Position numbers and translations under genes: made by a program. A model generated the notes under the pieces. It had not been told where the DNA came from, did no database searches, and saw only the letters and a program-made list of their open reading frames with translations. A DNA stretch of 64,000 nt from G965215225 sp965215225 (GTDB lineage: Bacteria > Pseudomonadota > Gammaproteobacteria > CBDBNL01 > JAAOII01): assembly GCA_965215225.1 (NCBI GenBank), contig OZ244039.1, forward strand, positions 558,001 to 622,000, read 5' to 3'. Within the stretch, counting starts at the first letter, position 1; every line of letters starts with the position of its first letter. Of this stretch, positions 37,967 through 45,202 are shown piece by piece.

Positions 37967-39195
37967 ATTTCCAGTTTCATTTTGTCTGCTAGGGCTAGGG
38001 CTGCCCCTATGCCAGTTGTCATAGTGGAGTTGTCCTGATAATTACTGCAATACCAGATGCCACCAGACCCCTGTAATAGATCAAGCTGGTGGGCTGCTTG
38101 AGAAACTGTGCGCATATTTTGCGGTTTATGCCATTGGCTATGAAGTAATGTCTTTTCTACGGCTGGTGGGCGATTGCATTGGGCTGACAGATAAAGGGGG
38201 ACATCTATATTCTGCATCAAACTAAGATTAATATGATAAGCGCAGTCGTTACCGCGTCTTATATCATAGGGCTCTAAGATGAACAAAGGCTGTCGTCCGT
38301 CAAGTTGTGGGATGATTGTCTCGTCTTGATGGAGATAATAAGAGACATTGGTATATTGAATGCTAGTTAGGATACTATGCTCTTCATCACTTATAGACTC
38401 TAGTAGGGGAGGGATCTGGTCGATGCGGCAGGCAAGAAATACCTGGTCATAGTTTAGCGGGTTTCCTTTATTGTCCCTTAGTAAAATAGCGCCCTCTTGT
38501 CTTGTTATCTTTGCTATTGGACGGCTCAGATAACAACGGAACCTTCCCTTAAACAGCATCTTGTTGATATAGCTTTCAAACCCGGCTGGGATGCATCTCA
38601 TGTGGGTGTTCGGATTCAATAGCCCGCTGGTATGTAGGAAGCGGACGATAGTTTCTGCTGGCATATTCAACATTTCGGTTTGGCTGGATTGCCATAGCAA
38701 GCCCATAAGAGAAGGCAAGATGATATTAGAAATTTCACCTTTGAGGTTGAGGCTAGCCATATATTGCTTTAGCATCAAGTTAGTCGGATAGATATTTTGC
38801 TTGCAGTTGTAAAGGAGCTTAGCGATGAAGCGCTTCATCGCTTGCTGTATCCGTTGATTGCTGAGAGGGGCGACACGATGAAAATGGGGATGGGTGAAAA
38901 ATAGAGATTCAGCCGAGAAGGGGTTTTTGCCCACATAGAGGTAGGATGCAGCCAGGGGTTCAGTATATAGGTTGAGATATCTGAATAGAGCGTCTATCTT
39001 GTTATGATAGGCTGGAAAATAGTGGGTGGTGTTTCGCTCTAGCTGGATGGTTCTTCCCTGATGGGAAAATACATACTTGCCAAGCGAATCGCCTAAGCGG
39101 TCTTGTTTTTCATAGAGATCAACCTCCATCTGATGAGAAAGCAACCAAGCAAATGTAAGGCCGGTTGCATTCCCACCAATCACAGCCGCTTTCAT
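37960..39195 (-). CDS. FAD/NAD-binding amine-oxidase-like oxidoreductase
   Basis: 411 residues. The N-terminus is a Rossmann dinucleotide-binding fold (AAVIGGNATGLTFAWLLS) followed by a basic/acidic strand (VDLYEK), as in the NAD(P)-binding amine oxidase / protoporphyrinogen-oxidase-like group. A late GGIWYCSNY..NSTMTTGIGAA segment fits the C-terminal FAD-contacting motif of such enzymes. The glycine motif is G-G-N-A-T-G, less canonical than GxGxxG. Substrate unknown. The start is placed at 39195: a longer frame runs into the tRNA gene and cannot be coding. The stop TGA at 37960 lies within ATGGTGA, showing that the gene was translationally coupled to rnfE before the junction was amplified. 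Confidence 0.75.
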   Translation of the reverse strand: MKAAVIGGNATGLTFAWLLSHQMEVDLYEKQDRLGDSLGKYVFSHQGRTIQLERNTTHYFPAYHNKIDALFRYLNLYTEPLAASYLYVGKNPFSAESLFFTHPHFHRVAPLSNQRIQQAMKRFIAKLLYNCKQNIYPTNLMLKQYMASLNLKGEISNIILPSLMGLLWQSSQTEMLNMPAETIVRFLHTSGLLNPNTHMRCIPAGFESYINKMLFKGRFRCYLSRPIAKITRQEGAILLRDNKGNPLNYDQVFLACRIDQIPPLLESISDEEHSILTSIQYTNVSYYLHQDETIIPQLDGRQPLFILEPYDIRRGNDCAYHINLSLMQNIDVPLYLSAQCNRPPAVEKTLLHSQWHKPQNMRTVSQAAHQLDLLQGSGGIWYCSNYQDNSTMTTGIGAALALADKMKLEIW

Positions 39196-39231
39196 AAGAT
39201 GCTCGCGCCCAATTTGACTGAATAAAAGTAA

Positions 39232-39315
39232 TGCCGAAGGCCGGACTTGAACCGGCACGACCAGATGGTCACTACCCCCTCAAGATAGCGTGTCTACCAA
39301 TTCCACCACTTCGGC
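39232..39315 (-). tRNA. tRNA-Leu (anticodon GAG)
   Basis: An 84-nt cloverleaf: acceptor stem GCCGAAG/CTTCGGC, D-arm GGTGGAATTGGTAGACAC, anticodon stem CTATC/GGTAG around TTGAGGG (anticodon GAG), a long variable arm, and T-arm GCCGGTTCAAGTCCGGC. The discriminator is A, followed by TTA, so CCA is not encoded. It follows tpiA-secG, a common gammaproteobacterial arrangement. Confidence 0.96.
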
Positions 39316-39350
39316 GCTTATAAATCTGCTGCCGCCTATGTAATCTTGGA

Positions 39351-39737
39351 TTAAGGCTCTTCGTCAAAGGTTGGTAAGTCAATTGGTTGTTCTTCACTTG
39401 GACTAGGCGACTCTGAAGGGACCTGTTGTAGTTGTTCTAAGAACTCTTGTTCTTGCTGCACTTCTTCTTGTTGCTGGCGAATAATGGAAGGGTCTATGGT
39501 TGTGCCAGCTTCTCGTTGAGCCAACACAGATAGCCAGGTGCTGGTTATAAAAAAAGCTGCGCCCAATACAGCGGTTATTTTCATAAGAAAACTAAAACTA
39601 CCGCGACTGCCGAATACGGTTTGCGAGCCGCCGCCGCCAAAGATACCACCAGCGCTGGCTCGTCCTTGTTGGAGTAGAACAAGAATCACGATAGTGACGG
39701 CAAGAAAAATATGGACAAGTAAGATAATAGTTGACAT
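39351..39737 (-). CDS. secG: Preprotein translocase subunit SecG
   Basis: 128 residues. SecG is the small membrane subunit of SecYEG that assists protein export. Two hydrophobic segments (about residues 4-22 and 50-70) flank the conserved cytoplasmic loop VLLQQGRASAGGIFGGGGSQTVFGSRG, whose signature is GGGGSQTVFG. The C-terminal ~50 residues are Gln/Glu/Pro-rich (QQQEEVQQEQEFLEQLQQ) and of low complexity, as in many SecG proteins. It lies 3 bp after tpiA and 35 bp before tRNA-Leu. Confidence 0.95.
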   Translation of the reverse strand: MSTIILLVHIFLAVTIVILVLLQQGRASAGGIFGGGGSQTVFGSRGSFSFLMKITAVLGAAFFITSTWLSVLAQREAGTTIDPSIIRQQQEEVQQEQEFLEQLQQVPSESPSPSEEQPIDLPTFDEEP

Positions 39738-39740
39738 AAT

Positions 39741-40448
39741 CTAGCTCCTGTATATTGATAGGATATTTTGTGCATTAAGAGATGCTCCGCCTACCAGAAG
39801 TCCCCCTATGTTTGTTTGTTGAAGAAAACCCCGAGAATTTTGGGTATTTATACTACCGCCATAGAGCACTTGAGTTGCGCTATCTAGGGTTTCTTTGATG
39901 AACGAATGAACCGAGTCTGCATAGGAAGGCGAGGCGGCAAGACCAGTTCCTATTGCCCATACTGGCTCATAAGCTATGATGATATTTTGACCTTGTGTTT
40001 TCATAATTGGTTCTAGTTGCTGCTTTATTATACTCTTTGTTTGCCCTGTTTGGTAGTGGTCGTGACTTTCTCCTACACAAAAAATTGGATTAATCTTATT
40101 TTTGGTCGCTTCTGCCAACTTTTTGGTTAATAGCTCATCTGATTCGCTAAAGAGGGTTCGTCTTTCGGAATGGCCTATGAGGACATATTGGCAGCCATTA
40201 TCCTTGAGCATGGCTGCACTTACCTCCCCAGTATAAGCACCAGGCGGATAAGCACTAATATCCTGTGCGCCTAACTCAATAGGGAGACTATAGGAGCGAA
40301 GTTGGCTAAGATAAGGAAAGGGCGCACACACGCACAGCTTGCGATTTGGTTGGGCTTGCCAATGTTCTTTTAGCTTTTGACACCAGTTTAGATTTTCATC
40401 ATGACTGCCATTACTTTTCCAGTTTGCGACGATTAGCTGTTCATTCAT
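39741..40448 (-). CDS. tpiA: Triosephosphate isomerase
   Basis: 235 residues from MNEQLIVANWK; an upstream in-frame Met would lie inside rnfG. It interconverts dihydroxyacetone phosphate and glyceraldehyde-3-phosphate in glycolysis and gluconeogenesis. Active-site residues are visible: Lys11 in ANWKSN, His93 in IGHSERR, Glu161 in AYEPVWAIGTG, and the phosphate-binding GGLLVGGASL near the end. It is slightly shorter than the usual 250. The start overlaps the rnfG stop by 8 bp and secG follows at 3 bp. Its place between rnfG and the rnfE part of the operon is unusual. Confidence 0.96.
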   Translation of the reverse strand: MNEQLIVANWKSNGSHDENLNWCQKLKEHWQAQPNRKLCVCAPFPYLSQLRSYSLPIELGAQDISAYPPGAYTGEVSAAMLKDNGCQYVLIGHSERRTLFSESDELLTKKLAEATKNKINPIFCVGESHDHYQTGQTKSIIKQQLEPIMKTQGQNIIIAYEPVWAIGTGLAASPSYADSVHSFIKETLDSATQVLYGGSINTQNSRGFLQQTNIGGLLVGGASLNAQNILSIYRS

Positions 40449-40998
40449 TTGTTTTCTGCCATTGTTGTAAAGAAGTTTCAACTGCGCTTATCACGGCGCG
40501 CGAGCTGATGGTTGCACCACTGAGGGCGTCAAAATCGCCTCCCCATTTCTTTACTTCCCAGATGGTTTGATTAAGTTGCTTGCCACTAAACTGCTTGCTC
40601 CATGGAGATTTGATTGCTTCTATTTTATCACCTAAACCTGGTGTTTCATGGTGGTCTGTCACCCGAATGGCGATAATTTCACCATCTTGGTGTAATGCAA
40701 CCAAGAGACGAATGGTGCCAGAATAGCCATCCTCAGTAATTGCCGGAATTATGATGCCAAGACGCTTGTCTGCTTGCATAATAAGATAGGAAGAGGCCTG
40801 TTCTAATGGGATATAGTTGAGATTATCGCTTGCGCCTAGTGAAGCGGACATTTCTTCAAGGATCGCCTTTTCAAAGGCGGCACGACTTTGTTCTATCTCG
40901 ATTTGGGTATTATGAAAGACCCAAAAAACCAAGCCCATGGCAAGGCTGGCAAAGAGCCCCATGCTTATGAGATTCTTGGCAATAAGCTTAATGGCCAT
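40441..40998 (-). CDS. rnfG: Rnf/Rsx electron transport complex subunit G
   Basis: 185 residues. RnfG is an FMN-binding subunit with one N-terminal membrane anchor (about residues 9-28) and a periplasmic FMN domain. The covalent attachment motif is S160-G-A-T163 in GGDFDALSGATISSRAV, with FMN phosphoester-linked to Thr163. HHETPGLGDKIE is a typical family segment. It overlaps rnfD by 11 bp, as expected for translational coupling, and overlaps tpiA by 8 bp. In most gammaproteobacteria rnfE would follow directly. Confidence 0.94.
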   Translation of the reverse strand: MAIKLIAKNLISMGLFASLAMGLVFWVFHNTQIEIEQSRAAFEKAILEEMSASLGASDNLNYIPLEQASSYLIMQADKRLGIIIPAITEDGYSGTIRLLVALHQDGEIIAIRVTDHHETPGLGDKIEAIKSPWSKQFSGKQLNQTIWEVKKWGGDFDALSGATISSRAVISAVETSLQQWQKTNE

Positions 40999-41947
40999 AG
41001 ATACGAGGGTGGATGTATTTATCTAAAAAGGGAGCGGCGAAATTAAAGAACAGAACGGCAAATGCCACTGCATCTGCATAGCCGCCCCAACTGCGAATAA
41101 TAAAGATGAATAGACCTATGCCAAATCCATATACCAAGCGAGCAGGTTGGCTGGTGGCAGCCGATACTGGATCAGTGGCTATAAAGAATGCGCCAAACAA
41201 ACTGGCACCTAGTATTAGGTGGAACCAAGGAGGAGGAAAGAGATTGGCATTGATAAGGTAAAAAATACTTGCTGGCAATAACAAGCCCAATAGCATAGCT
41301 AGCGGGATATGCCAGCTGATAATTCTTTGATAGAGAAGCACTAAACCGCCTAGGGTATAGAGTAGAGAAAGGATGACAAAAGGAGTGAAGCTATATTGCC
41401 ACTCTTGGCGCCATTGGCTGAAGTTGTCATGGGTGCGAAAATTATCCAATGCGGTAGCTGCACTATAACCATCTAGCTGTAGCAGACCTAGTTTTGCTTG
41501 GAGCAGCTGACTATCGGCTAAATAACTCCAGGCTGCTGGCGGCAGCCAGCTGGTCATCTGAACTGGAAAGCTCAGCAATAACATCGCATAGGCAAGCATA
41601 GCCGGGTTGAAGGGATTGCTCCCTAGACCGCCAAATAAGTGCTTGCCAAGAATCATCATAAATACTGCGCCGCTGAAAGTTATCTCTAAGGGAAGTTGGG
41701 GAGGCAGACTAAGACCTAAGAGCACCGCACTTACTAGGGCGCTTAGGTCTGCTAGCTCATGGCGGATAGACCGCTTTCTCAAATAAATACAAAGGGCTTC
41801 GGCACCTATGGCGCCCAGGGCTGCCACCACAAGGTTCAATAGCACCCCCCAGCCAAAATAGATTGTCTGAGCCACAGTGGCTGGAATCAATGCCAGCATA
41901 ACCCATAACATCATTTGGGTTACACTAGTCCTCTTACTAATAAACAT
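40988..41947 (-). CDS. rnfD: Rnf/Rsx electron transport complex subunit D
   Basis: 319 residues, a little short for RnfD (about 350). It is a polytopic membrane subunit that carries covalent FMN; the probable attachment is Thr165 in GYSAATALDNFRTH, a variant of the usual S-G/T-A-T. FGGLGSNPFNPAMLAYAMLL and FFIATDPVSAAT are family hallmarks, and about ten hydrophobic segments are present. It starts at 41947 beside an AT-rich intergenic region. Genes rnfA, rnfB and rnfC, normally upstream, are absent: the next gene is divergent cysM. The complex therefore depends on rnfABC encoded elsewhere, or has been lost or altered. Confidence 0.94.
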   Translation of the reverse strand: MFISKRTSVTQMMLWVMLALIPATVAQTIYFGWGVLLNLVVAALGAIGAEALCIYLRKRSIRHELADLSALVSAVLLGLSLPPQLPLEITFSGAVFMMILGKHLFGGLGSNPFNPAMLAYAMLLLSFPVQMTSWLPPAAWSYLADSQLLQAKLGLLQLDGYSAATALDNFRTHDNFSQWRQEWQYSFTPFVILSLLYTLGGLVLLYQRIISWHIPLAMLLGLLLPASIFYLINANLFPPPWFHLILGASLFGAFFIATDPVSAATSQPARLVYGFGIGLFIFIIRSWGGYADAVAFAVLFFNFAAPFLDKYIHPRIYGH

Positions 41948-42104
41948 TAATCTCTGTCAATGAATGCTCTATCTTTTATAATGGTTCTTATGAATTATCT
42001 TTATACTTACTTTTATACTGCTTTTATATTACCTTTATATAGGTGTATATTTTATATAGATGTATATAGATGCATATTAACAATAAATATGAGATTATAA
42101 CCAG
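41948..42104. promoter_or_regulatory. AT-rich divergent promoter region between rnfD and cysM
   Basis: 157 bp, strongly AT-rich, with several short repeats of ttttatattacctttatata and similar pieces between 41990 and 42070. TATAAT occurs at 41977-41982 on the + strand. The region must hold promoters for both rnfD (-) and cysM (+), but no clear -35/-10 pair can be assigned. Confidence 0.4.
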
Positions 42105-43040
42105 ATGAGTGCAAGTGTAAAAGACATCACCAGGCCAGCTTCTGGTTATCAGACCCTTGAGGACCTGGTGGGTAATACCCCCTTAGTGAGACTCCAGCGA
42201 TTGGCGGGAACCCAAGAGAATGATATTCTATTGAAACTGGAAGGAAATAACCCCGCTGGGTCGGTTAAAGATAGGCCAGCGCTTAATATGATTCGGGCGG
42301 CAGAGAGAAACGGTAAGATCAAACCGGGCGATAAGCTGGTGGAGGCTACTAGCGGCAATACAGGTATAGCACTGGCAATGGTCGCTGCGACCAAAGGCTA
42401 TGAGATGATCTTAATTATGCCGCAGGATTCGAGCGATGAGAGAAAAGACGCTATGCGCGCCTATGGAGCGAAATTAATAGAAGTTTCTGCTGAAGAGGGT
42501 ATGGAAGGGGCGCGGGACCTGGCGGCCGCTATGTCGGCAAGAGGCGAAGCAATAAGACTAGACCAGTTTGCTAATCCAGCAAACCCACAAATGCATTATG
42601 AGACCACTGCCCCAGAGATCTGGCAACAAACCAATGGCACCATCACTCATTTTATTAGCTCAATGGGGACTACTGGCACAATCACTGGCAGCAGTCGTTT
42701 CTTCAAGGAAAAAAATCCAGCCATAGAGACCATTGGTCTGCAGCCTGCCGAAGGGGCACGCATTCCGGGCATAAGAAAATGGCCGCCCGCCTACTTGCCA
42801 GCCATTTTTGATGATACCTATATAGATAAGATAGTCACTGTCAGTGAAGAGCAAGCCATAAGCACCATGCGCCTTTTGGCACAGAAAGAGGGGATATGTT
42901 GTGGTGTTTCCGGTGGCGGAACTGTTTCGGTGGCATTGCAGCTGGCGAAGAATAAGCAGAATTTAGTCATAGTAGTGGTTATTCCCGATAGAGGCGACCG
43001 CTACTTATCTACTGGTGTTTTTAATCAATCTGAAGAGTAA
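42105..43040 (+). CDS. cysM: Cysteine synthase B (O-acetylserine sulfhydrylase)
   Basis: 311 residues. A PLP enzyme that makes cysteine from O-acetylserine and sulfide or thiosulfate. The PLP lysine is Lys55 in NNPAGSVKDRPA, the substrate/phosphate loop is ATSGNTG, and the Gly-rich PLP phosphate site is SSMGTTGTITG. The CysM type rather than CysK is supported by length, the DRPA following the lysine, QDSSDERK and EGARIPGI. It is followed two bases later by fabI, suggesting co-transcription. Confidence 0.93.
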   Translation: MSASVKDITRPASGYQTLEDLVGNTPLVRLQRLAGTQENDILLKLEGNNPAGSVKDRPALNMIRAAERNGKIKPGDKLVEATSGNTGIALAMVAATKGYEMILIMPQDSSDERKDAMRAYGAKLIEVSAEEGMEGARDLAAAMSARGEAIRLDQFANPANPQMHYETTAPEIWQQTNGTITHFISSMGTTGTITGSSRFFKEKNPAIETIGLQPAEGARIPGIRKWPPAYLPAIFDDTYIDKIVTVSEEQAISTMRLLAQKEGICCGVSGGGTVSVALQLAKNKQNLVIVVVIPDRGDRYLSTGVFNQSEE

Positions 43041-43042
43041 AA

Positions 43043-43843
43043 ATGAGCCTATTAAAAGGAAAGAAAATTCTAATCACTGGTGTTGCCAGTAAGCTGTCTA
43101 TAGCTACAGGCATAGCCGCTTCTTGCCATAAGCAAGGAGCGGAACTGGCATTCACCTATCAAAATGATCGTCTAAAGCAGAGGGTCATAGACATTGCTAA
43201 GGAAAATGGTTCGGAGCTGTGTTTTCCTTGTGATCTTTCTCAAGATGATCAAATAGAGGAAGCCTTTCAACAGCTGGCTAAGCACTGGTCTGGACTAGAT
43301 GGCATAGTGCATGCAGTCGGCTTTGCGCCACAAGATCAGCTACAAGGAGATTTTGTTGATGCGACAACACGCGAGGGCTTTAACATTGCGCATGATATCA
43401 GCAGCTATACCTTTGTCGCATTGGCTAAAGCGGGCCGTTCTTTGTTGAGTGAGACGGCTTCTTTGTTGACCTTGACCTATTATGGTTCTGAGAAGACCTT
43501 GCCAAACTACAATGTGATGGGATTGGCAAAGGCAAGCTTGGAAGCGGCAGTGCGCTATATGGCGGTGAGCATGGGGAAACAAGGAGTGAGAGTAAATGCT
43601 ATTTCAGCAGGGCCTATTAAGACCTTGGCTGCATCTGGGATAAAGGATTTCCGTAAGATGTTGAAATACAACGAGATGCGCACCCCACTAAAACGCAATG
43701 TGACCATAGACGAGGTGGGCGATGCGGCCGCTTTTCTATGTTCGGATATGGCAAGGGGCATTAGCGGCCAGGTCGTCTTTGTTGATGCTGGCTTTCAGAT
43801 AACTGCAATGAGCGATGAAGAAGGAGGGCTGGCAGCCGATTAG
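43043..43843 (+). CDS. fabI: Enoyl-[acyl-carrier-protein] reductase (NADH)
   Basis: 266 residues. It reduces trans-2-enoyl-ACP in each round of type II fatty acid synthesis. It is a short-chain dehydrogenase fold with GVASKLSIATGIA at the NAD site and the catalytic triad region Tyr146, Tyr156 and Lys163 (PNYNVMGLAKASLEA), matching E. coli numbering. AGPIKTLAASGI is the substrate-loop signature of FabI, the triclosan/isoniazid-type target. It starts 2 bp after cysM; its stop overlaps the stop of the convergent glycosyltransferase gene by 4 bp. Confidence 0.96.
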   Translation: MSLLKGKKILITGVASKLSIATGIAASCHKQGAELAFTYQNDRLKQRVIDIAKENGSELCFPCDLSQDDQIEEAFQQLAKHWSGLDGIVHAVGFAPQDQLQGDFVDATTREGFNIAHDISSYTFVALAKAGRSLLSETASLLTLTYYGSEKTLPNYNVMGLAKASLEAAVRYMAVSMGKQGVRVNAISAGPIKTLAASGIKDFRKMLKYNEMRTPLKRNVTIDEVGDAAAFLCSDMARGISGQVVFVDAGFQITAMSDEEGGLAAD

Positions 43844-45099
43844 GAATTAGCGGAAGCATTGATCCTCTTTATTAGCTTGGCAGTTCGCTTGATAATGGCT
43901 TGAGGGTCTATGTATGAATAGTCGCCGAACATGCCTGTATAGTAATAGGGATCGGGAGAGCGCATATAGTGAGGCGAAGAGGTTTTCTTTAATTGGTTAA
44001 ATGCTTCACTTGCTGTATCTCGCCAAGGAAACATTTGGCAGAAGCGAGCGTAATGGAGCGGGCGCGCTGCCGCTATGACATAGAAGGTATAAAAAGTATG
44101 AGGGAAGGCAAAATGGCAGGGGAAGATCTCTATTAGTCCGCTGTTGGGTTTGGTGAACATACTATAGATTAGCCCGGCCCCATGCATGCCTATGAGAATA
44201 TCAGCGCTGTTGATCTTGTTGAGCTGCTGAACCAGTGTCATTCTTTCTAGTCTTACGGCTTCTAACTCTATCTCAGTAAATTGGTTGCCGAGTCGCTCTA
44301 TCAACTCCGCTTCATTGGCTATTTTGCGGAGGATAACCTTTTGCTGAGGTTGTTGTTCGCTGGCAAGGGGGTCGGCGCGCTGAATGAATAGGATTTTGCT
44401 TACCCTGTCTGAGGGTGGGGAGGGTTCTATGCCGTTGATATCAAGGAATTCTTTTCTACAGGCTTCGATATTCTCTTTGTTATTCCATAGTCCCCAGAAT
44501 CTCTGACTAGCGGCACCTAGGCGAATTAAGCAATCAATCTTATAGTCTCCATCCATATCCGCCAGGCTCCTATGACTGGCGAAATAATTGAAGAGAGAAA
44601 GCACCGGCGGGGCTAGAGGCATATCTTTAATGGGCTTATGAAGCAGATGGCAGTCGGATGGTTTTAATCCTAGCCGAACAAGGCTTTGTCTAATTGCAAG
44701 TAGGTATCTTAGGCAGATGGCTAGATTGTAATGGTCATGAAAGGGGACAAATAACCAGTTGTTGCTAAGATGAGAAACTGCCTCGCTCGCCATTTCTTGT
44801 TTATTGAAAGACAGAGAACCTTCACTTAGGTTGATGGTTATATTCTCATCTACTGAGGCTGGTTCATTTGATATGTGCTTTAGCCGAATCAATGGCGAGT
44901 AGCCTAAGATATAGCGGACAAAGTTATCACATCCTACCAATAGCCAGAACAGAATGCCTTTGATGAGGTTGCGTAAATAGAGAAAGAAGAACTTCATCCT
45001 TGATGTTTGAGGCAATATAAGAAACCTTTGAAAAATATCCATTTCTTCATAAGATGAATTATATAGTCCTGTCAGTCTATGCTTAGGATATAAATTCAT
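43840..45099 (-). CDS. Glycosyltransferase family 61 protein
   Basis: Up to 419 residues. The C-terminal half has the family-61 (DUF563) pattern: LFIQRAD near residue 235, LERMTLVQQLNKINSADILI, then GMHGAGLIYSMF and ..GLIEIFP. Such enzymes transfer xylose or other sugars to surface glycans or proteins. A hydrophobic segment (about residues 36-58) suggests a membrane anchor. The start is uncertain: Met1 (45099), Met20 (45042) and Met35 (44997) are possible and none has a clear ribosome-binding site. It converges on fabI with a 4-bp overlap and lies next to a GLUG lipoprotein gene. A role in decorating surface structures is conjecture. Confidence 0.75.
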   Translation of the reverse strand: MNLYPKHRLTGLYNSSYEEMDIFQRFLILPQTSRMKFFFLYLRNLIKGILFWLLVGCDNFVRYILGYSPLIRLKHISNEPASVDENITINLSEGSLSFNKQEMASEAVSHLSNNWLFVPFHDHYNLAICLRYLLAIRQSLVRLGLKPSDCHLLHKPIKDMPLAPPVLSLFNYFASHRSLADMDGDYKIDCLIRLGAASQRFWGLWNNKENIEACRKEFLDINGIEPSPPSDRVSKILFIQRADPLASEQQPQQKVILRKIANEAELIERLGNQFTEIELEAVRLERMTLVQQLNKINSADILIGMHGAGLIYSMFTKPNSGLIEIFPCHFAFPHTFYTFYVIAAARPLHYARFCQMFPWRDTASEAFNQLKKTSSPHYMRSPDPYYYTGMFGDYSYIDPQAIIKRTAKLIKRINASANS

Positions 45100-45202
45100 G
45101 GGACCATGAAGCCAGAGAAGTTCAAAGTTAAAACCGGTGCGGCTTTTGGTCTCTAGCCTTTAGATTGAATGGCTTAAGAAATTCTAAACTAAGGCTATGG
45201 GT

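Noticed and set aside
39196..39258. Longer N-terminus of the FAD oxidoreductase
   Set aside because: It would be translated from inside the tRNA-Leu gene; the Rossmann fold begins properly at 39195.
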